Shown: in pieces, positions 52,850 to 61,041 of the stretch | Position numbering within the stretch: position 1 is the stretch's first letter | How the letters are laid out: each line of letters opens with the position of its first letter | DNA from: RUG14300 sp964561145 | GTDB lineage: Bacteria; Bacillota; Clostridia; Christensenellales; CAG-1252 | DNA length: 64,000 nucleotides | Assembly (NCBI GenBank): GCA_964561145.1 | Contig: CAZLNZ010000011.1 | Coordinates: 1 to 64,000, forward strand | Direction: 5' to 3' | Made by a program: the position numbers and the translations under genes | The notes under the pieces: model-generated | The model's input: the letters and a program-made list of their open reading frames with translations, nothing else | Databases searched by the model: none | Told to the model about the DNA's origin: nothing

Positions 52850-52876
52850 CCGCACGTGGCGGTTATTTTGTTAGAT
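52836..52876 (+). terminator. recF terminator hairpin (18-bp perfect stem)
   Basis: ATCTAACAAAATAACCGC (52836-52853) pairs exactly with 52859-52876 across a 5-nt loop. The recF stop is inside the left arm. The right arm includes TTATTTTGTT but there is no long T run. Confidence 0.65.
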
Positions 52877-52912
52877 AGTCTATAGTGCGGACTCTCTGGG
52901 TATAAAAATCAC

Positions 52913-52954
52913 GTTAGCGGTTCTCTAGTGGAGTAGGTTTCGAGAGCCGCTAAC
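52913..52954 (-). terminator. Terminator of the 52981-54616 gene pair
   Basis: GTTAGCGG-TTCTC (52913-52925) pairs with GAGAGCCGCTAAC (52942-52954), one G-T pair; on the minus strand it is followed by GTGATTTTTA. A second hairpin (TAACGCTTT at 52951 with AAAGCGTTA at 52971-52979) shares its bases, so only one can form at a time. Confidence 0.55.
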
Positions 52955-52980
52955 GCTTTCTACGTCGTACAAAGCGTTAG

Positions 52981-53754
52981 CTAAGTACGTTTGTACGGAG
53001 AATTTTCTCCATACATTATGTTAAGAAGCTCCTCGGGGGCAAAATCCGTAAAGCTTCTTACGTATACTTGATAAATCGCTTCCTCGTCCTCGTAAATAAA
53101 TACATTTTTATAGACATCTTGCGGAGTAGAGGTGTCTATAAAGTGATAATATTCGATATCGTTCAGGTTTATTATTTCTTTTGCATCACACAATACGGAG
53201 AATAAGTCGTCTTCATTGTCAGCCGATTTTTCTTGTAGCTTTATCACGGCAACATTCCAAAGCCCGTAGAAATCTTTGCAACAAAAATACATGCCATAAC
53301 CGGAAACACTGCTATTCTCGTCTACAAGTAGCCAAAAGTTTCCGCACTCATAATCGTCCGCATCAATATACGGTAACGTCAAATATTGTGTATAGTCGTA
53401 GTATTCTTCTGCCGAGACTTCTCCGTAAAAAATATTATTGTTATTTCTCGTTGCGGCAATTTCGAAAATCTCTTCTTCCATCTGCCCCAGGTTGAAAAAC
53501 GGATTTACAATAGGCGGCACTTCGTTATCCGGCACAATCGGCACCTCTCCTTCTGAGGATGCAAACGGGAGAAACGCAATGACAATGATAAGAGAAAAAA
53601 CGAGCATCAAAGCGATAGATATAATCAAACATTTTCTTCGATGCGAGGATATTTTTTTTGCACAACAGCCTCGATGCAATTTTTTCAGATCGTCTTCTTT
53701 ATTGCCTTTGGTTTCTTCGGCATATTCAATCATTAATGAGTCTATATCTTTCAT
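52981..53754 (-). CDS. Single-pass membrane protein of unknown function
   Basis: 257 residues; not recognised. The N-terminal ~42 residues are charged and cytosolic (MKDIDSLMIEYAEETKGNKE, then a GCCAKK motif), followed by one helix (CLIISIALMLVFSLIIVIAF, ~43-62). The rest is acidic and outside, with a Pro-rich linker then a mixed alpha/beta domain. This layout resembles anti-sigma or signalling receptors, but no anti-sigma motif is seen. Its ATG follows the stop of the upstream gene by one base (TAATATG), so the pair is translationally coupled. It is the second gene of a two-gene operon. Confidence 0.7.
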   Translation of the reverse strand: MKDIDSLMIEYAEETKGNKEDDLKKLHRGCCAKKISSHRRKCLIISIALMLVFSLIIVIAFLPFASSEGEVPIVPDNEVPPIVNPFFNLGQMEEEIFEIAATRNNNNIFYGEVSAEEYYDYTQYLTLPYIDADDYECGNFWLLVDENSSVSGYGMYFCCKDFYGLWNVAVIKLQEKSADNEDDLFSVLCDAKEIINLNDIEYYHFIDTSTPQDVYKNVFIYEDEEAIYQVYVRSFTDFAPEELLNIMYGENSPYKRT

Positions 53755-53755
53755 A

Positions 53756-54616
53756 TTATTCTTCCCATGCTATATAGGTTTCCGCCGCATATATTACAAG
53801 GTCATCCGCCAAAAGAGAGTTATTTTGAATTAAGTTCGAGTCATTGTTTCCGAAAGAAACATTAAGGATCAGTTTTGACGAAATCATCTCATCGCTCTCA
53901 TTGTAGAAGTCGATTTTTTTATATCCGTATACCAGGCACATATGATAGCCGCTAAAGCTCTTTTTGCGCAACCTCATCGACGTTCCGCTGTCTAATGCCG
54001 TAACATAATTACTCCCATTTAAGTACAACATGGTCGGATAGCCGTTATCGGTTGACCTCTTTATCTTACTATAGTCAATGACTCCGTCTGCAAGAACGGA
54101 GTAATATCCCAACATATAACCTTTACTATTAGCATAAGAGGTCATTTTTCTTCGCAAATCGCTTGCAGCAATCATCGATGACGAGAGATCTAAATGATCA
54201 TACAAGGAATCGATAAGAGCCTGCTTTTGTGATGAGTTGACTATCATTTCTGAAAACAGATAATAGGAACCGTTGGAACTGCCGGGGGTAAAACTTACCA
54301 AGTTCGAATATGTTTTCCCATAATAAGCCATAAGGTTTGCAGCCGAAGCTGCAGCCTCAGCCTCATTACCGTAGGACATGTTTAAATTATAATAGTTCGG
54401 GAAGGAGCTTATTTGATAACTCTCTTCAACCTTGTATGAATAATTGATCGTTTCCGTTTGAGTTGTAAAAGAGATATTATTAATCGAGACATCCGGTGAA
54501 GGTAGTGCCGCAAATGTAGAAACTCCTCCGCAAGTGAATATAAAAGTGCCGAATACCAAAACAAGTAAAACGGAGGCAAGTATTCTTATTAAACCGCAAG
54601 TGTTATTCTTTTTCAT
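53756..54616 (-). CDS. Secreted C39-like protein that has lost its catalytic cysteine
   Basis: 286 residues from the ATG at 54616 (GGAG 7 nt upstream; the longer frame has no ribosome site). Signal anchor at ~10-33 ending GVSTFAA. The mature part looks like a papain/C39_2-like domain: SYGNEAEAAASAANLMAYYG occupies the place of the usual NCGP…A…YYG, without the cysteine. Later SGYHMCLVYGYKKIDF matches the GHxVxVxGY segment, with the His kept. It is therefore probably an inactive peptidase-like binding protein, or an immunity/regulatory relative. Coupled to the membrane protein gene directly downstream. The family call is inference from pattern only. Confidence 0.6.
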   Translation of the reverse strand: MKKNNTCGLIRILASVLLVLVFGTFIFTCGGVSTFAALPSPDVSINNISFTTQTETINYSYKVEESYQISSFPNYYNLNMSYGNEAEAAASAANLMAYYGKTYSNLVSFTPGSSNGSYYLFSEMIVNSSQKQALIDSLYDHLDLSSSMIAASDLRRKMTSYANSKGYMLGYYSVLADGVIDYSKIKRSTDNGYPTMLYLNGSNYVTALDSGTSMRLRKKSFSGYHMCLVYGYKKIDFYNESDEMISSKLILNVSFGNNDSNLIQNNSLLADDLVIYAAETYIAWEE

Positions 54617-54908
54617 AAAATTCTCCTTGAGAAACATTCTCACACTAATTAATATAAACAATCGAGAGTTATAGCTTTTTCACCCATTTTTCAAAGTTTT
54701 TTTGCTTTACCATAAAACATACCGATGCATTAATATTTAAATGAAATAAATTCTCAAAATTTCTTATCGTTTTGATCTGCTATGCTCACTGTCGCTTGTT
54801 GCGGTATATTTTTTAGCAATATTACTTTTCGCAAGCAGAAGATAAGTTTGTTTCGGCAAAAATACAATCTCCAGATAGGCAAATATTACGAAGCAAAACA
54901 GACTATAA
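54617..54908. other. Intergenic region with no recognised gene
   Basis: AT-rich; contains upstream sequence of the C39-like gene. I see no clear promoter, repeat copy or RNA gene. Confidence 0.5.
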
Positions 54909-54939
54909 AAAAACCTTTATGACGAGCATAAAGGTTTTT
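54909..54939. terminator. Intrinsic terminator of the glycolytic operon
   Basis: AAAAACCTTTATG-ACGAG-CATAAAGGTTTTT, a 13-bp perfect stem, 22 bp after the gpmI stop (minus strand); usable in both directions. Confidence 0.85.
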
Positions 54940-54960
54940 AACTCAGATAAGTTTAAACAA

Positions 54961-56526
54961 TTATTTAATGATGGCTCTATCCCAATGAGGATCGGGTTCT
55001 AAGCCCATAAGCTTTGCAACGGTTGCAGCAACATTTGAAAGACCGAATTCACCCTCGACGATTTCACAATTTGCATTATAGATGATGAAAGGAACAGGAT
55101 TTAACGAGTGTGCCGTGCGTACTGCAATAACACCCTTCTTGTTCTTCTCCAACATTTCATCCGCGTTGCCGTGGTCTGCGGTAACGATAAGCACGGAATC
55201 GGTTTTATCGATAACGGGAAGTAAACGAGCAAGACCCAGATCTACCGCCTCTACGCCGATAATCGTTGCATCGAGACTGCCGGTATGTCCAACCATATCT
55301 CCGTTGGGATAGTTACAGCGAATAAAGCCGTATTTTCCGCTCTCAATAGCCTCGATCACTTTGTCGGTAACCTCTGCGGCTTTCATCCAAGGACGTTGAT
55401 CGAAGGAAACCTTATCGCTCGGAATTTCTTCCCAAACCTCTAGCGTATCACTGAATCTTTCGCTACGGTTGCCGTTCCAGAAATAGGTAACGTGTCCGTA
55501 TTTTTGAGTTTCGGATACCGCATAAGAGGGAATTTGATGGTTGACGCAGTACTCCGATAGGGTGTACTTGATCTTCGGGGGTTCGACTAGGAACTTTTCG
55601 GGAAGCTTGAGATCACCGTCGTATTGGAGCATTCCCGCATATTCGACATAGGGCATATTTCCTCTGTCAAATTTGTCGAAGTCCTTATTGTCAAACGCCA
55701 TGCTTAATTCGATTGCACGGTCTCCACGGAAGTTAAAGAGTATTACACTGTCGCCGTCATGCATTGCACCGACAGGAATTCCGTCCTTTTTGATAACAAA
55801 TGCGGGAAGGTCTTGATCGATAACTCCGGGGTTTTCCTCTCTAAAGGTTTCGATTGCTTCCTTTGCATTGTCAAATCCTCTGCCCTCTCCGTATACGTGG
55901 GTATAAAATCCGTTACGGACCATGTCCCAGTTGGCAAAGTATCTGTCCATTGTGATTTTCATTCTTCCGCCACCGGAAGCTATACAAGCATCGAAATCGG
56001 AATCGTTTAATTCGGCTAAAGCGTTTTCCAGCTGTTCAACATATACTAAAGCGGAGGTTGCAGGGACGTCACGTCCGTCAAGCAATGTGTGAATTCTGAC
56101 TCTCTTGATACCGCTAGCCTTGGCACCCTTAACAAGTGCGATAAGGTGGGAAATGTTACTATGCACGTTTCCGTCCGATAATAAGCCGATGAAGTGCATC
56201 GTTCCGCCATTTTTGATACAGTTGTCTTTAAGAGAAATCCAAGCGGAGGAGTTGAAAATATCTCCCGATTCGATAGCCTCTTCTACGAGTTTAGCGCCTT
56301 GGGAGTAAACTTGACCACAACCTAAAGCGTTGTGACCGACTTCGCTGTTTCCCATATCATCGTCGGAGGGAAGACCTACCGCTGTGCCGTGAGCTTTGAT
56401 ATAGGTATGAGGACATGTCGATAGAAGCTTATCGAGAGTCGGTGTGTTTGCAAGGGTAACGGCGTCACCCAGTCCGGTTTTAGACTGTCCGACGCCGTCC
56501 ATTACGACAAGAACAATTTGTTTCAT
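54961..56526 (-). CDS. gpmI: 2,3-bisphosphoglycerate-independent phosphoglycerate mutase
   Basis: Interconverts 3- and 2-phosphoglycerate in glycolysis. 521 residues, normal for the Mn-dependent alkaline-phosphatase-like enzyme. Metal motif near the N-terminus is VVMDGVGQSKTGLGDAV (usually DGWG). The catalytic serine is in DDMGNSEVGHNALGCG. The substrate loop is HTLLDGRDVPATSA, and C-terminal metal ligands are in VTADHGNADEM and VRTAHSLNPVPFI. It begins 3 bp after the tpiA stop. It is the last gene of pgk-tpiA-gpmI. Confidence 0.97.
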   Translation of the reverse strand: MKQIVLVVMDGVGQSKTGLGDAVTLANTPTLDKLLSTCPHTYIKAHGTAVGLPSDDDMGNSEVGHNALGCGQVYSQGAKLVEEAIESGDIFNSSAWISLKDNCIKNGGTMHFIGLLSDGNVHSNISHLIALVKGAKASGIKRVRIHTLLDGRDVPATSALVYVEQLENALAELNDSDFDACIASGGGRMKITMDRYFANWDMVRNGFYTHVYGEGRGFDNAKEAIETFREENPGVIDQDLPAFVIKKDGIPVGAMHDGDSVILFNFRGDRAIELSMAFDNKDFDKFDRGNMPYVEYAGMLQYDGDLKLPEKFLVEPPKIKYTLSEYCVNHQIPSYAVSETQKYGHVTYFWNGNRSERFSDTLEVWEEIPSDKVSFDQRPWMKAAEVTDKVIEAIESGKYGFIRCNYPNGDMVGHTGSLDATIIGVEAVDLGLARLLPVIDKTDSVLIVTADHGNADEMLEKNKKGVIAVRTAHSLNPVPFIIYNANCEIVEGEFGLSNVAATVAKLMGLEPDPHWDRAIIK

Positions 56527-56529
56527 ATC

Positions 56530-57276
56530 TTAATAATTTACGATCTTTGAGAAATCCTCTGCCTTTAAGGATGCGCCGCCGATAAGTCCACCGTCGATTT
56601 CGGGTTGAGCCATAAGCTCGGCAGCGTTTGCAGGCTTCATGCTTCCGCCGTATTGGATACGAACGGAGGCTGCACATTTCTCACAATATATTTCTGCTAA
56701 GCAGTCACGGATAATCTTAATTGTGGCGTTAGCGTCTTCTGCGGTAGCGGTTTTACCGGTTCCGATTGCCCATACAGGCTCATATGCGATAACGATATTA
56801 GCTAATTGGTCGTAGGAGATATCCTTTAAAGCAATCTTTGTTTGACGACGAACAACCTCGGCTGTGATGCCGTTCTCTCTTTCCTCTAGAAGCTCTCCGA
56901 CACAAAGGATAACCTTTAATCCTGCGTTGATGGCGGCTTTTGTGCGAAGATTTACGGTTGCATCGGTTTCACCGAAATATTGTCTTCTTTCGCTGTGTCC
57001 GATAATAACGTACTCAACACCGAGTTCCTTAAGCATTCCGGTTGTAATTTCTCCGGTGTATGCTCCTTTTTCTGCCCAGTGTACGTTTTCTGCTCCTACG
57101 TGAATATTTGAACCTGCCGCTGCCTCAACAGCTGCTGCTAGTGAGGTATAAGGGGTGCAAACTACAACGTCGCATTTGGAATCGGCAACCAAGGGTCTAA
57201 GCTCGGAAATAAGCTTTTTGGTTTCCGCAATATTGTTATTCATTTTCCAGTTTCCTGCTATGATAGGTGTTCTCAT
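56530..57276 (-). CDS. tpiA: Triosephosphate isomerase
   Basis: Interconverts glyceraldehyde-3-phosphate and dihydroxyacetone phosphate. 248 residues, a standard TIM barrel. MRTPIIAGNWKMNNN carries the active-site Asn/Lys; IIGHSERRQYFGE the catalytic His; VIAYEPVWAIGTGKTA the catalytic Glu and flexible loop; and IQYGGSMKPANAAEL the phosphate site. AGGAG lies upstream of the ATG at 57276. Second gene of the operon, 57 bp after pgk. Confidence 0.98.
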   Translation of the reverse strand: MRTPIIAGNWKMNNNIAETKKLISELRPLVADSKCDVVVCTPYTSLAAAVEAAAGSNIHVGAENVHWAEKGAYTGEITTGMLKELGVEYVIIGHSERRQYFGETDATVNLRTKAAINAGLKVILCVGELLEERENGITAEVVRRQTKIALKDISYDQLANIVIAYEPVWAIGTGKTATAEDANATIKIIRDCLAEIYCEKCAASVRIQYGGSMKPANAAELMAQPEIDGGLIGGASLKAEDFSKIVNY

Positions 57277-57333
57277 AAATTACTCCTTTTATTAATTCGG
57301 TTATAATTTCTTTTAGATTTTTTTTAAAAGAAA

Positions 57334-58596
57334 TTATTTGTTATTTAAGCACTCGATGCCGGGAAGAACCTTTCCTTCTAATAGCTCGAGAGAAGCACCG
57401 CCACCTGTGGAGATGTGTGTCATTTTTGATGCATAACCGAGTTGGGTAACAGCTGCTGCACTGTCTCCTCCGCCGATGATGGTGATAGCGTTAGAATTAG
57501 CTAAAGCTTCTGCGATTGCCTTTGTACCGATTGCAAAGTTTGGGAACTCGAATACGCCCATAGGTCCGTTCCAAACAACGGTAGCTGCGTTCTTGATAGC
57601 ATCGGAGAACAAAGCTATTGTCTTCGGACCGATATCCATTCCCTCCCAACCATCGGGTACACCGAGTTCGGAAACTTGGGAGTTTGCATCGTTAGAGAAG
57701 TTGTCTGCACAAAGGGTATCGATGGGAAGAAGGAATTTGATGCCCTTAGCATTTGCTTTAGCCATAAGCTCTTTTGCAAGGTCTACCTTGTCAAGCTCGC
57801 AAAGGCTGTTACCTACATTGTATCCCAATGCTTTGAAGAAGGTATATGCCATACCGCCGCCGATAATCAAGGTGTCAACCTTGTCGATGAGATTTTCGAT
57901 AACACCGATTTTGTCGGAAACTTTAGCACCGCCAAGGATAGCAACAAAGGGACGCTTGGGCTCTTCGATTGCTCTGCCCATTACATTAAGTTCCTTTTCG
58001 ATAAGGAAACCTGCAACTGCGGTTTTGATAAAGCCGTGTTGAACAACGCCTGCTGTAGAAGCGTGTGCTCTGTGAACGGTACCGAAAGCATCACTTACAT
58101 AAATATCACCGAAACGAGCGAGTTTTTCTGCAAAAGCAACGTCGTTTTTGGTTTCTTCCTTATAGAAGCGGAGATTTTGTAAAAGAACGCATTCGCCTTC
58201 CTTACAAGCGTTGACTGCAGCTTCTGCCTCGTCACCGATTACGTCGTTAACGAAGGTAACCTTGTTGTCCAAAAGCTCATTGAGTCTTTTTGCAACGATT
58301 TCAAGGCTGCATTTTTTCATTGTTTGAGCTCTTAATTCGTCGTCGGTTTTATCTGCATCCTCGGGTTTAATCTTTTTACGATCGATTTTATCGTTTAAAA
58401 TGTTAAAGGGTCTGCCAAGGTGAGAGCAAAGAATAACCTTAGCACCATGCTCCATTAAATACTTAATGGTAGGAAGGGCACCTTGGATTCTGGTTTCGTC
58501 GGTGATAACACCGCCCTTAACGGGAACGTTGAAGTCGCATCTTACAAGACATCTTTTACCTTTTACGTCAATATCCTTAATAGTAAGTTTTTCCAT
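57334..58596 (-). CDS. pgk: Phosphoglycerate kinase
   Basis: Makes ATP from 1,3-bisphosphoglycerate. 420 residues. RCDFNVPVKGGVITDETRI is the substrate-binding N-domain, and the basic patch includes ILCSHLGRP and VSDAFGTVHRAHAST. The C-domain nucleotide site includes FVAILGGAKVSDKIGVIENL and GGGDSAAAVTQLG, then STGGGASLELLEGKVLPGI. AAGGAG lies upstream of the ATG. First gene of the operon; gap and eno, which often accompany it, are absent here. Confidence 0.98.
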   Translation of the reverse strand: MEKLTIKDIDVKGKRCLVRCDFNVPVKGGVITDETRIQGALPTIKYLMEHGAKVILCSHLGRPFNILNDKIDRKKIKPEDADKTDDELRAQTMKKCSLEIVAKRLNELLDNKVTFVNDVIGDEAEAAVNACKEGECVLLQNLRFYKEETKNDVAFAEKLARFGDIYVSDAFGTVHRAHASTAGVVQHGFIKTAVAGFLIEKELNVMGRAIEEPKRPFVAILGGAKVSDKIGVIENLIDKVDTLIIGGGMAYTFFKALGYNVGNSLCELDKVDLAKELMAKANAKGIKFLLPIDTLCADNFSNDANSQVSELGVPDGWEGMDIGPKTIALFSDAIKNAATVVWNGPMGVFEFPNFAIGTKAIAEALANSNAITIIGGGDSAAAVTQLGYASKMTHISTGGGASLELLEGKVLPGIECLNNK

Positions 58597-58664
58597 AATA
58601 AACTCCTTATAAAATGTTTTAAATTAATTCTAAGAGCTTATTAAAAGCTCTTCTCCAGTTACAC

Positions 58665-58693
58665 ATTATACCACTTTTATAAATGCAAGTAAA
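58665..58693 (-). promoter_or_regulatory. Sigma-A promoter of pgk-tpiA-gpmI
   Basis: On the minus strand TTTACT (58688-58693), 17-nt spacer and perfect TATAAT (58665-58670). The leader holds a short hairpin, AAGAGCTT with AAGCTCTT. Confidence 0.7.
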
Positions 58694-58731
58694 GCCCATT
58701 TTTAAATATTGTAACAAGCTTGGATTCGAAA

Positions 58732-58814
58732 GTGAATTTTCAGTGAATTTTCACTTTTTTCAGGTGAAAATTCACTCTGGCGGGTGAAAATTCGCTTTTT
58801 AGTGAAAATTCACC
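58732..58814. repeat. Cluster of five GTGAAAATTCAC-type motifs upstream of pgk
   Basis: Two units in one orientation (GTGAATTTTCA, GTGAATTTTCAC) face three in the other (GTGAAAATTCAC, GTGAAAATTCGC, GTGAAAATTCAC), with the axis near 58757. It starts 38 bp upstream of the -35 box. It could be a regulator-binding array or a large hairpin element. Confidence 0.55.
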
Positions 58815-58865
58815 ATGCAAAACGATAGGTTTTAAAAAACATTGATTTACAAAAGCATTTTTATG

Positions 58866-58920
58866 CAGATGAGATACTGATGCTATTCGTTCTTTCAGGG
58901 TTCGACTCCAGGCTTACATC
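58866..58920 (-). repeat. Degenerate copy of the structured intergenic repeat
   Basis: CAGATGAGATACTGATGCTA then GGGTTCGACTCCAGGCTTAC: recognisable as the repeat family but decayed. It shows that the family is not confined to 33-43 kb. Confidence 0.6.
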
Positions 58921-58952
58921 GCTTGATATTTTAATATAATCTTGTGGCTAGT

Positions 58953-58986
58953 CAAAAAGACCCCGCATAAAATGCGGAGCCCTTTT
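58953..58986 (-). terminator. Intrinsic terminator of the alpha-glucan operon
   Basis: On the minus strand GGGCTCCGCAT and ATGCGGGGTCT pair (one mismatch) around TTT and are followed by TTTTTG. Confidence 0.75.
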
Positions 58987-59019
58987 GGATTAAAAAAATG
59001 AACAACGTCAAATTTACAA

Positions 59020-61032
59020 CTAGATAATACGGATATCTCTGTCGCTATCTACAATGCCTAATGCATAGGGATTGATTGCGATATGGATTTCCTCACCTAC
59101 AGACAAGTCTTGACCTTCGGAAAGGAACATATTAACCTTCTTTTCTCCGATGCTCAAAACTGCAAAACGCTCTGCACCGTAATCTAAAACGCTATCGACA
59201 ACAGCCTTTAAGCCGTCATTTGCTTGTTCTACACCATAAGGCGTGAAGTCAACTGCAAGGTTAACGCTGAAAGCCTTTCTGCCTGCGGCTGTAATTAATT
59301 TCTCGCTAATAACACTCGTTGCTTGGAAGTTTGCATCTTCAATCGCTAAGATATAGTTGTAAGCCTTCTTCGAAGCTTTCTCGCTAAGGAGATGTGCGGA
59401 TAAAATATTCTTTGCAGGGAGAGGATTGACAATAACTTCACCGTATCTTGAGAAAGTCACTTTCTTTAGGTCGATGGATACTGTAGCACCCTGAGAATTG
59501 ATTTCTTGCGGAGCAATAGCGAATATGTTTTCGCCGTTTCCTTCCAACTCGAGAAGAATGGTTTTGCCGATAAGTTCACTGTTTACAATATTTAATGAAA
59601 TTCTTTCACCTATTGCCACACCGTTGTAAGGAGCGAACGAGGTCTTTGAGCACAAAGGCATACGCTTTGCTTCGAGCCTTGTATCATAGATGGGAGCATC
59701 GATTGTTTCAGGATAAACAATCGACTCGTTTTCTACGCCGTCAAAGAGGAATGCATCGGTAGGAATAGTCAAATCATATTCTCCGTTCTCAAGATTTAAT
59801 GCCTTAGGAAGTGCAATGGATTTTCCGAGTATGCTTAATACGCCGTCACGGACTACGCCCTTGATTTCGTTGTTCTCGGGAATTCTGGGAAGGATTGTAA
59901 CCTCGGTTTCTTTGTCGAAGAGATGAATTCTGCTTGCATCGAATGCAACCTTAATCTTATCTCCCTTGTAAACCTTGGTTCTAGGATCAACCTTGAGGGT
60001 CATTCTGGTCTTTGTTTCTGACAATGTTCCGTCGGCTTCGGGATCAAGCTCACAGAATACTATGGACTCGCTGCCCAAGTCTTCTACGATGCTTACATCG
60101 GTTTCCAAAACGCATTCGGGATTATCTGCAACAAAGCTTTCTTCGATATGGATATCCTCGGGACGAATACCCATGATGACGGGTGTCTCACCGTCAAAGT
60201 AGCTTGCCTTAGCCTTTGCAAAATGTTTAGCAGGAACAAGGATCTTACGATCGTTAGCAAAGGTGATTTCAACCTTATTGCCAACTCTATTGAGTGTTGC
60301 CTCAAAGAAATTCATTTGAGGTGTGCCGATAAAGCCTGCAACGAAAAGGTTGCCGGGATAATTGTAAAGATTTTGAGGGGTATCGATTTGTTGAACAAAG
60401 CCGAGCTTCATAACAACGATTCTGGTACCCATTGTCATAGCCTCAACCTGGTCGTGGGTAACGTAAATAAAGGTTGTTTGGAGTTTGTCATGGAGTTTGC
60501 TTATCTCGGTACGCATTTGAGCTCTCAACTTAGCATCCAAGTTTGAGAGAGGTTCGTCTAGCAAGAATACCTTAGGAGAACGGACGATAGCACGACCAAG
60601 AGATACACGTTGTCTTTGACCACCGGAAAGAGCACGAGGCTTTCTGTCGAGATATTGGGTTATATCGAGAATTCTTGCAGCTTCGTTTACCTTCTCTTCG
60701 ATAACGTCTTTGGGAAGTTTTTTAAGCTTAAGAGCGAACTCCATATTCTCTCTAACCGTCATATGGGGGTAAAGTGCGTAGTTTTGGAAAACCATTGCGA
60801 TATTTCTATCCTTTGGTTCTACGTCATTTACGACTTCACCGTCAATCATCAATTCGCCTGCAGAAATCTCTTCAAGACCTGCGATCATTCTTAAGGTCGT
60901 AGATTTACCGCAGCCGGAAGGTCCGACGAAAACGATAAACTCTTTGTCCTCGATTTCCATATTGAAATCGTTTACTGCTTTAACGTTGCCGTCATATACT
61001 TTGTAAATGTGTTTTAAGCTTAAGCTAGCCAT
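59020..61032 (-). CDS. MsmK/MalK-type sugar ABC transporter ATPase with a C-terminal extension of about 280 residues
   Basis: Powers uptake of oligosaccharides such as maltodextrins. 670 residues, against about 370 for the family. Walker A GPSGCGKST (~residue 37), Q-loop FQNYALYPHM, signature LSGGQRQRVSLGRAIVR (~134), Walker B VFLLDEPLSNLDAKLR and switch His in VTHDQVEAMTM. The regulatory TOBE region has IMGIRPEDIHIEE and ends at about residue 385 (IHLFDKETE). Beyond this is an extra region of unknown type, ending in a second TOBE-like strand (GEEIHIAINPYALGIVD). It is 9 bp after pullulanase, with GGAGG before the ATG. Confidence 0.9.
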   Translation of the reverse strand: MASLSLKHIYKVYDGNVKAVNDFNMEIEDKEFIVFVGPSGCGKSTTLRMIAGLEEISAGELMIDGEVVNDVEPKDRNIAMVFQNYALYPHMTVRENMEFALKLKKLPKDVIEEKVNEAARILDITQYLDRKPRALSGGQRQRVSLGRAIVRSPKVFLLDEPLSNLDAKLRAQMRTEISKLHDKLQTTFIYVTHDQVEAMTMGTRIVVMKLGFVQQIDTPQNLYNYPGNLFVAGFIGTPQMNFFEATLNRVGNKVEITFANDRKILVPAKHFAKAKASYFDGETPVIMGIRPEDIHIEESFVADNPECVLETDVSIVEDLGSESIVFCELDPEADGTLSETKTRMTLKVDPRTKVYKGDKIKVAFDASRIHLFDKETEVTILPRIPENNEIKGVVRDGVLSILGKSIALPKALNLENGEYDLTIPTDAFLFDGVENESIVYPETIDAPIYDTRLEAKRMPLCSKTSFAPYNGVAIGERISLNIVNSELIGKTILLELEGNGENIFAIAPQEINSQGATVSIDLKKVTFSRYGEVIVNPLPAKNILSAHLLSEKASKKAYNYILAIEDANFQATSVISEKLITAAGRKAFSVNLAVDFTPYGVEQANDGLKAVVDSVLDYGAERFAVLSIGEKKVNMFLSEGQDLSVGEEIHIAINPYALGIVDSDRDIRII

Positions 61033-61041
61033 AGCATCCTC

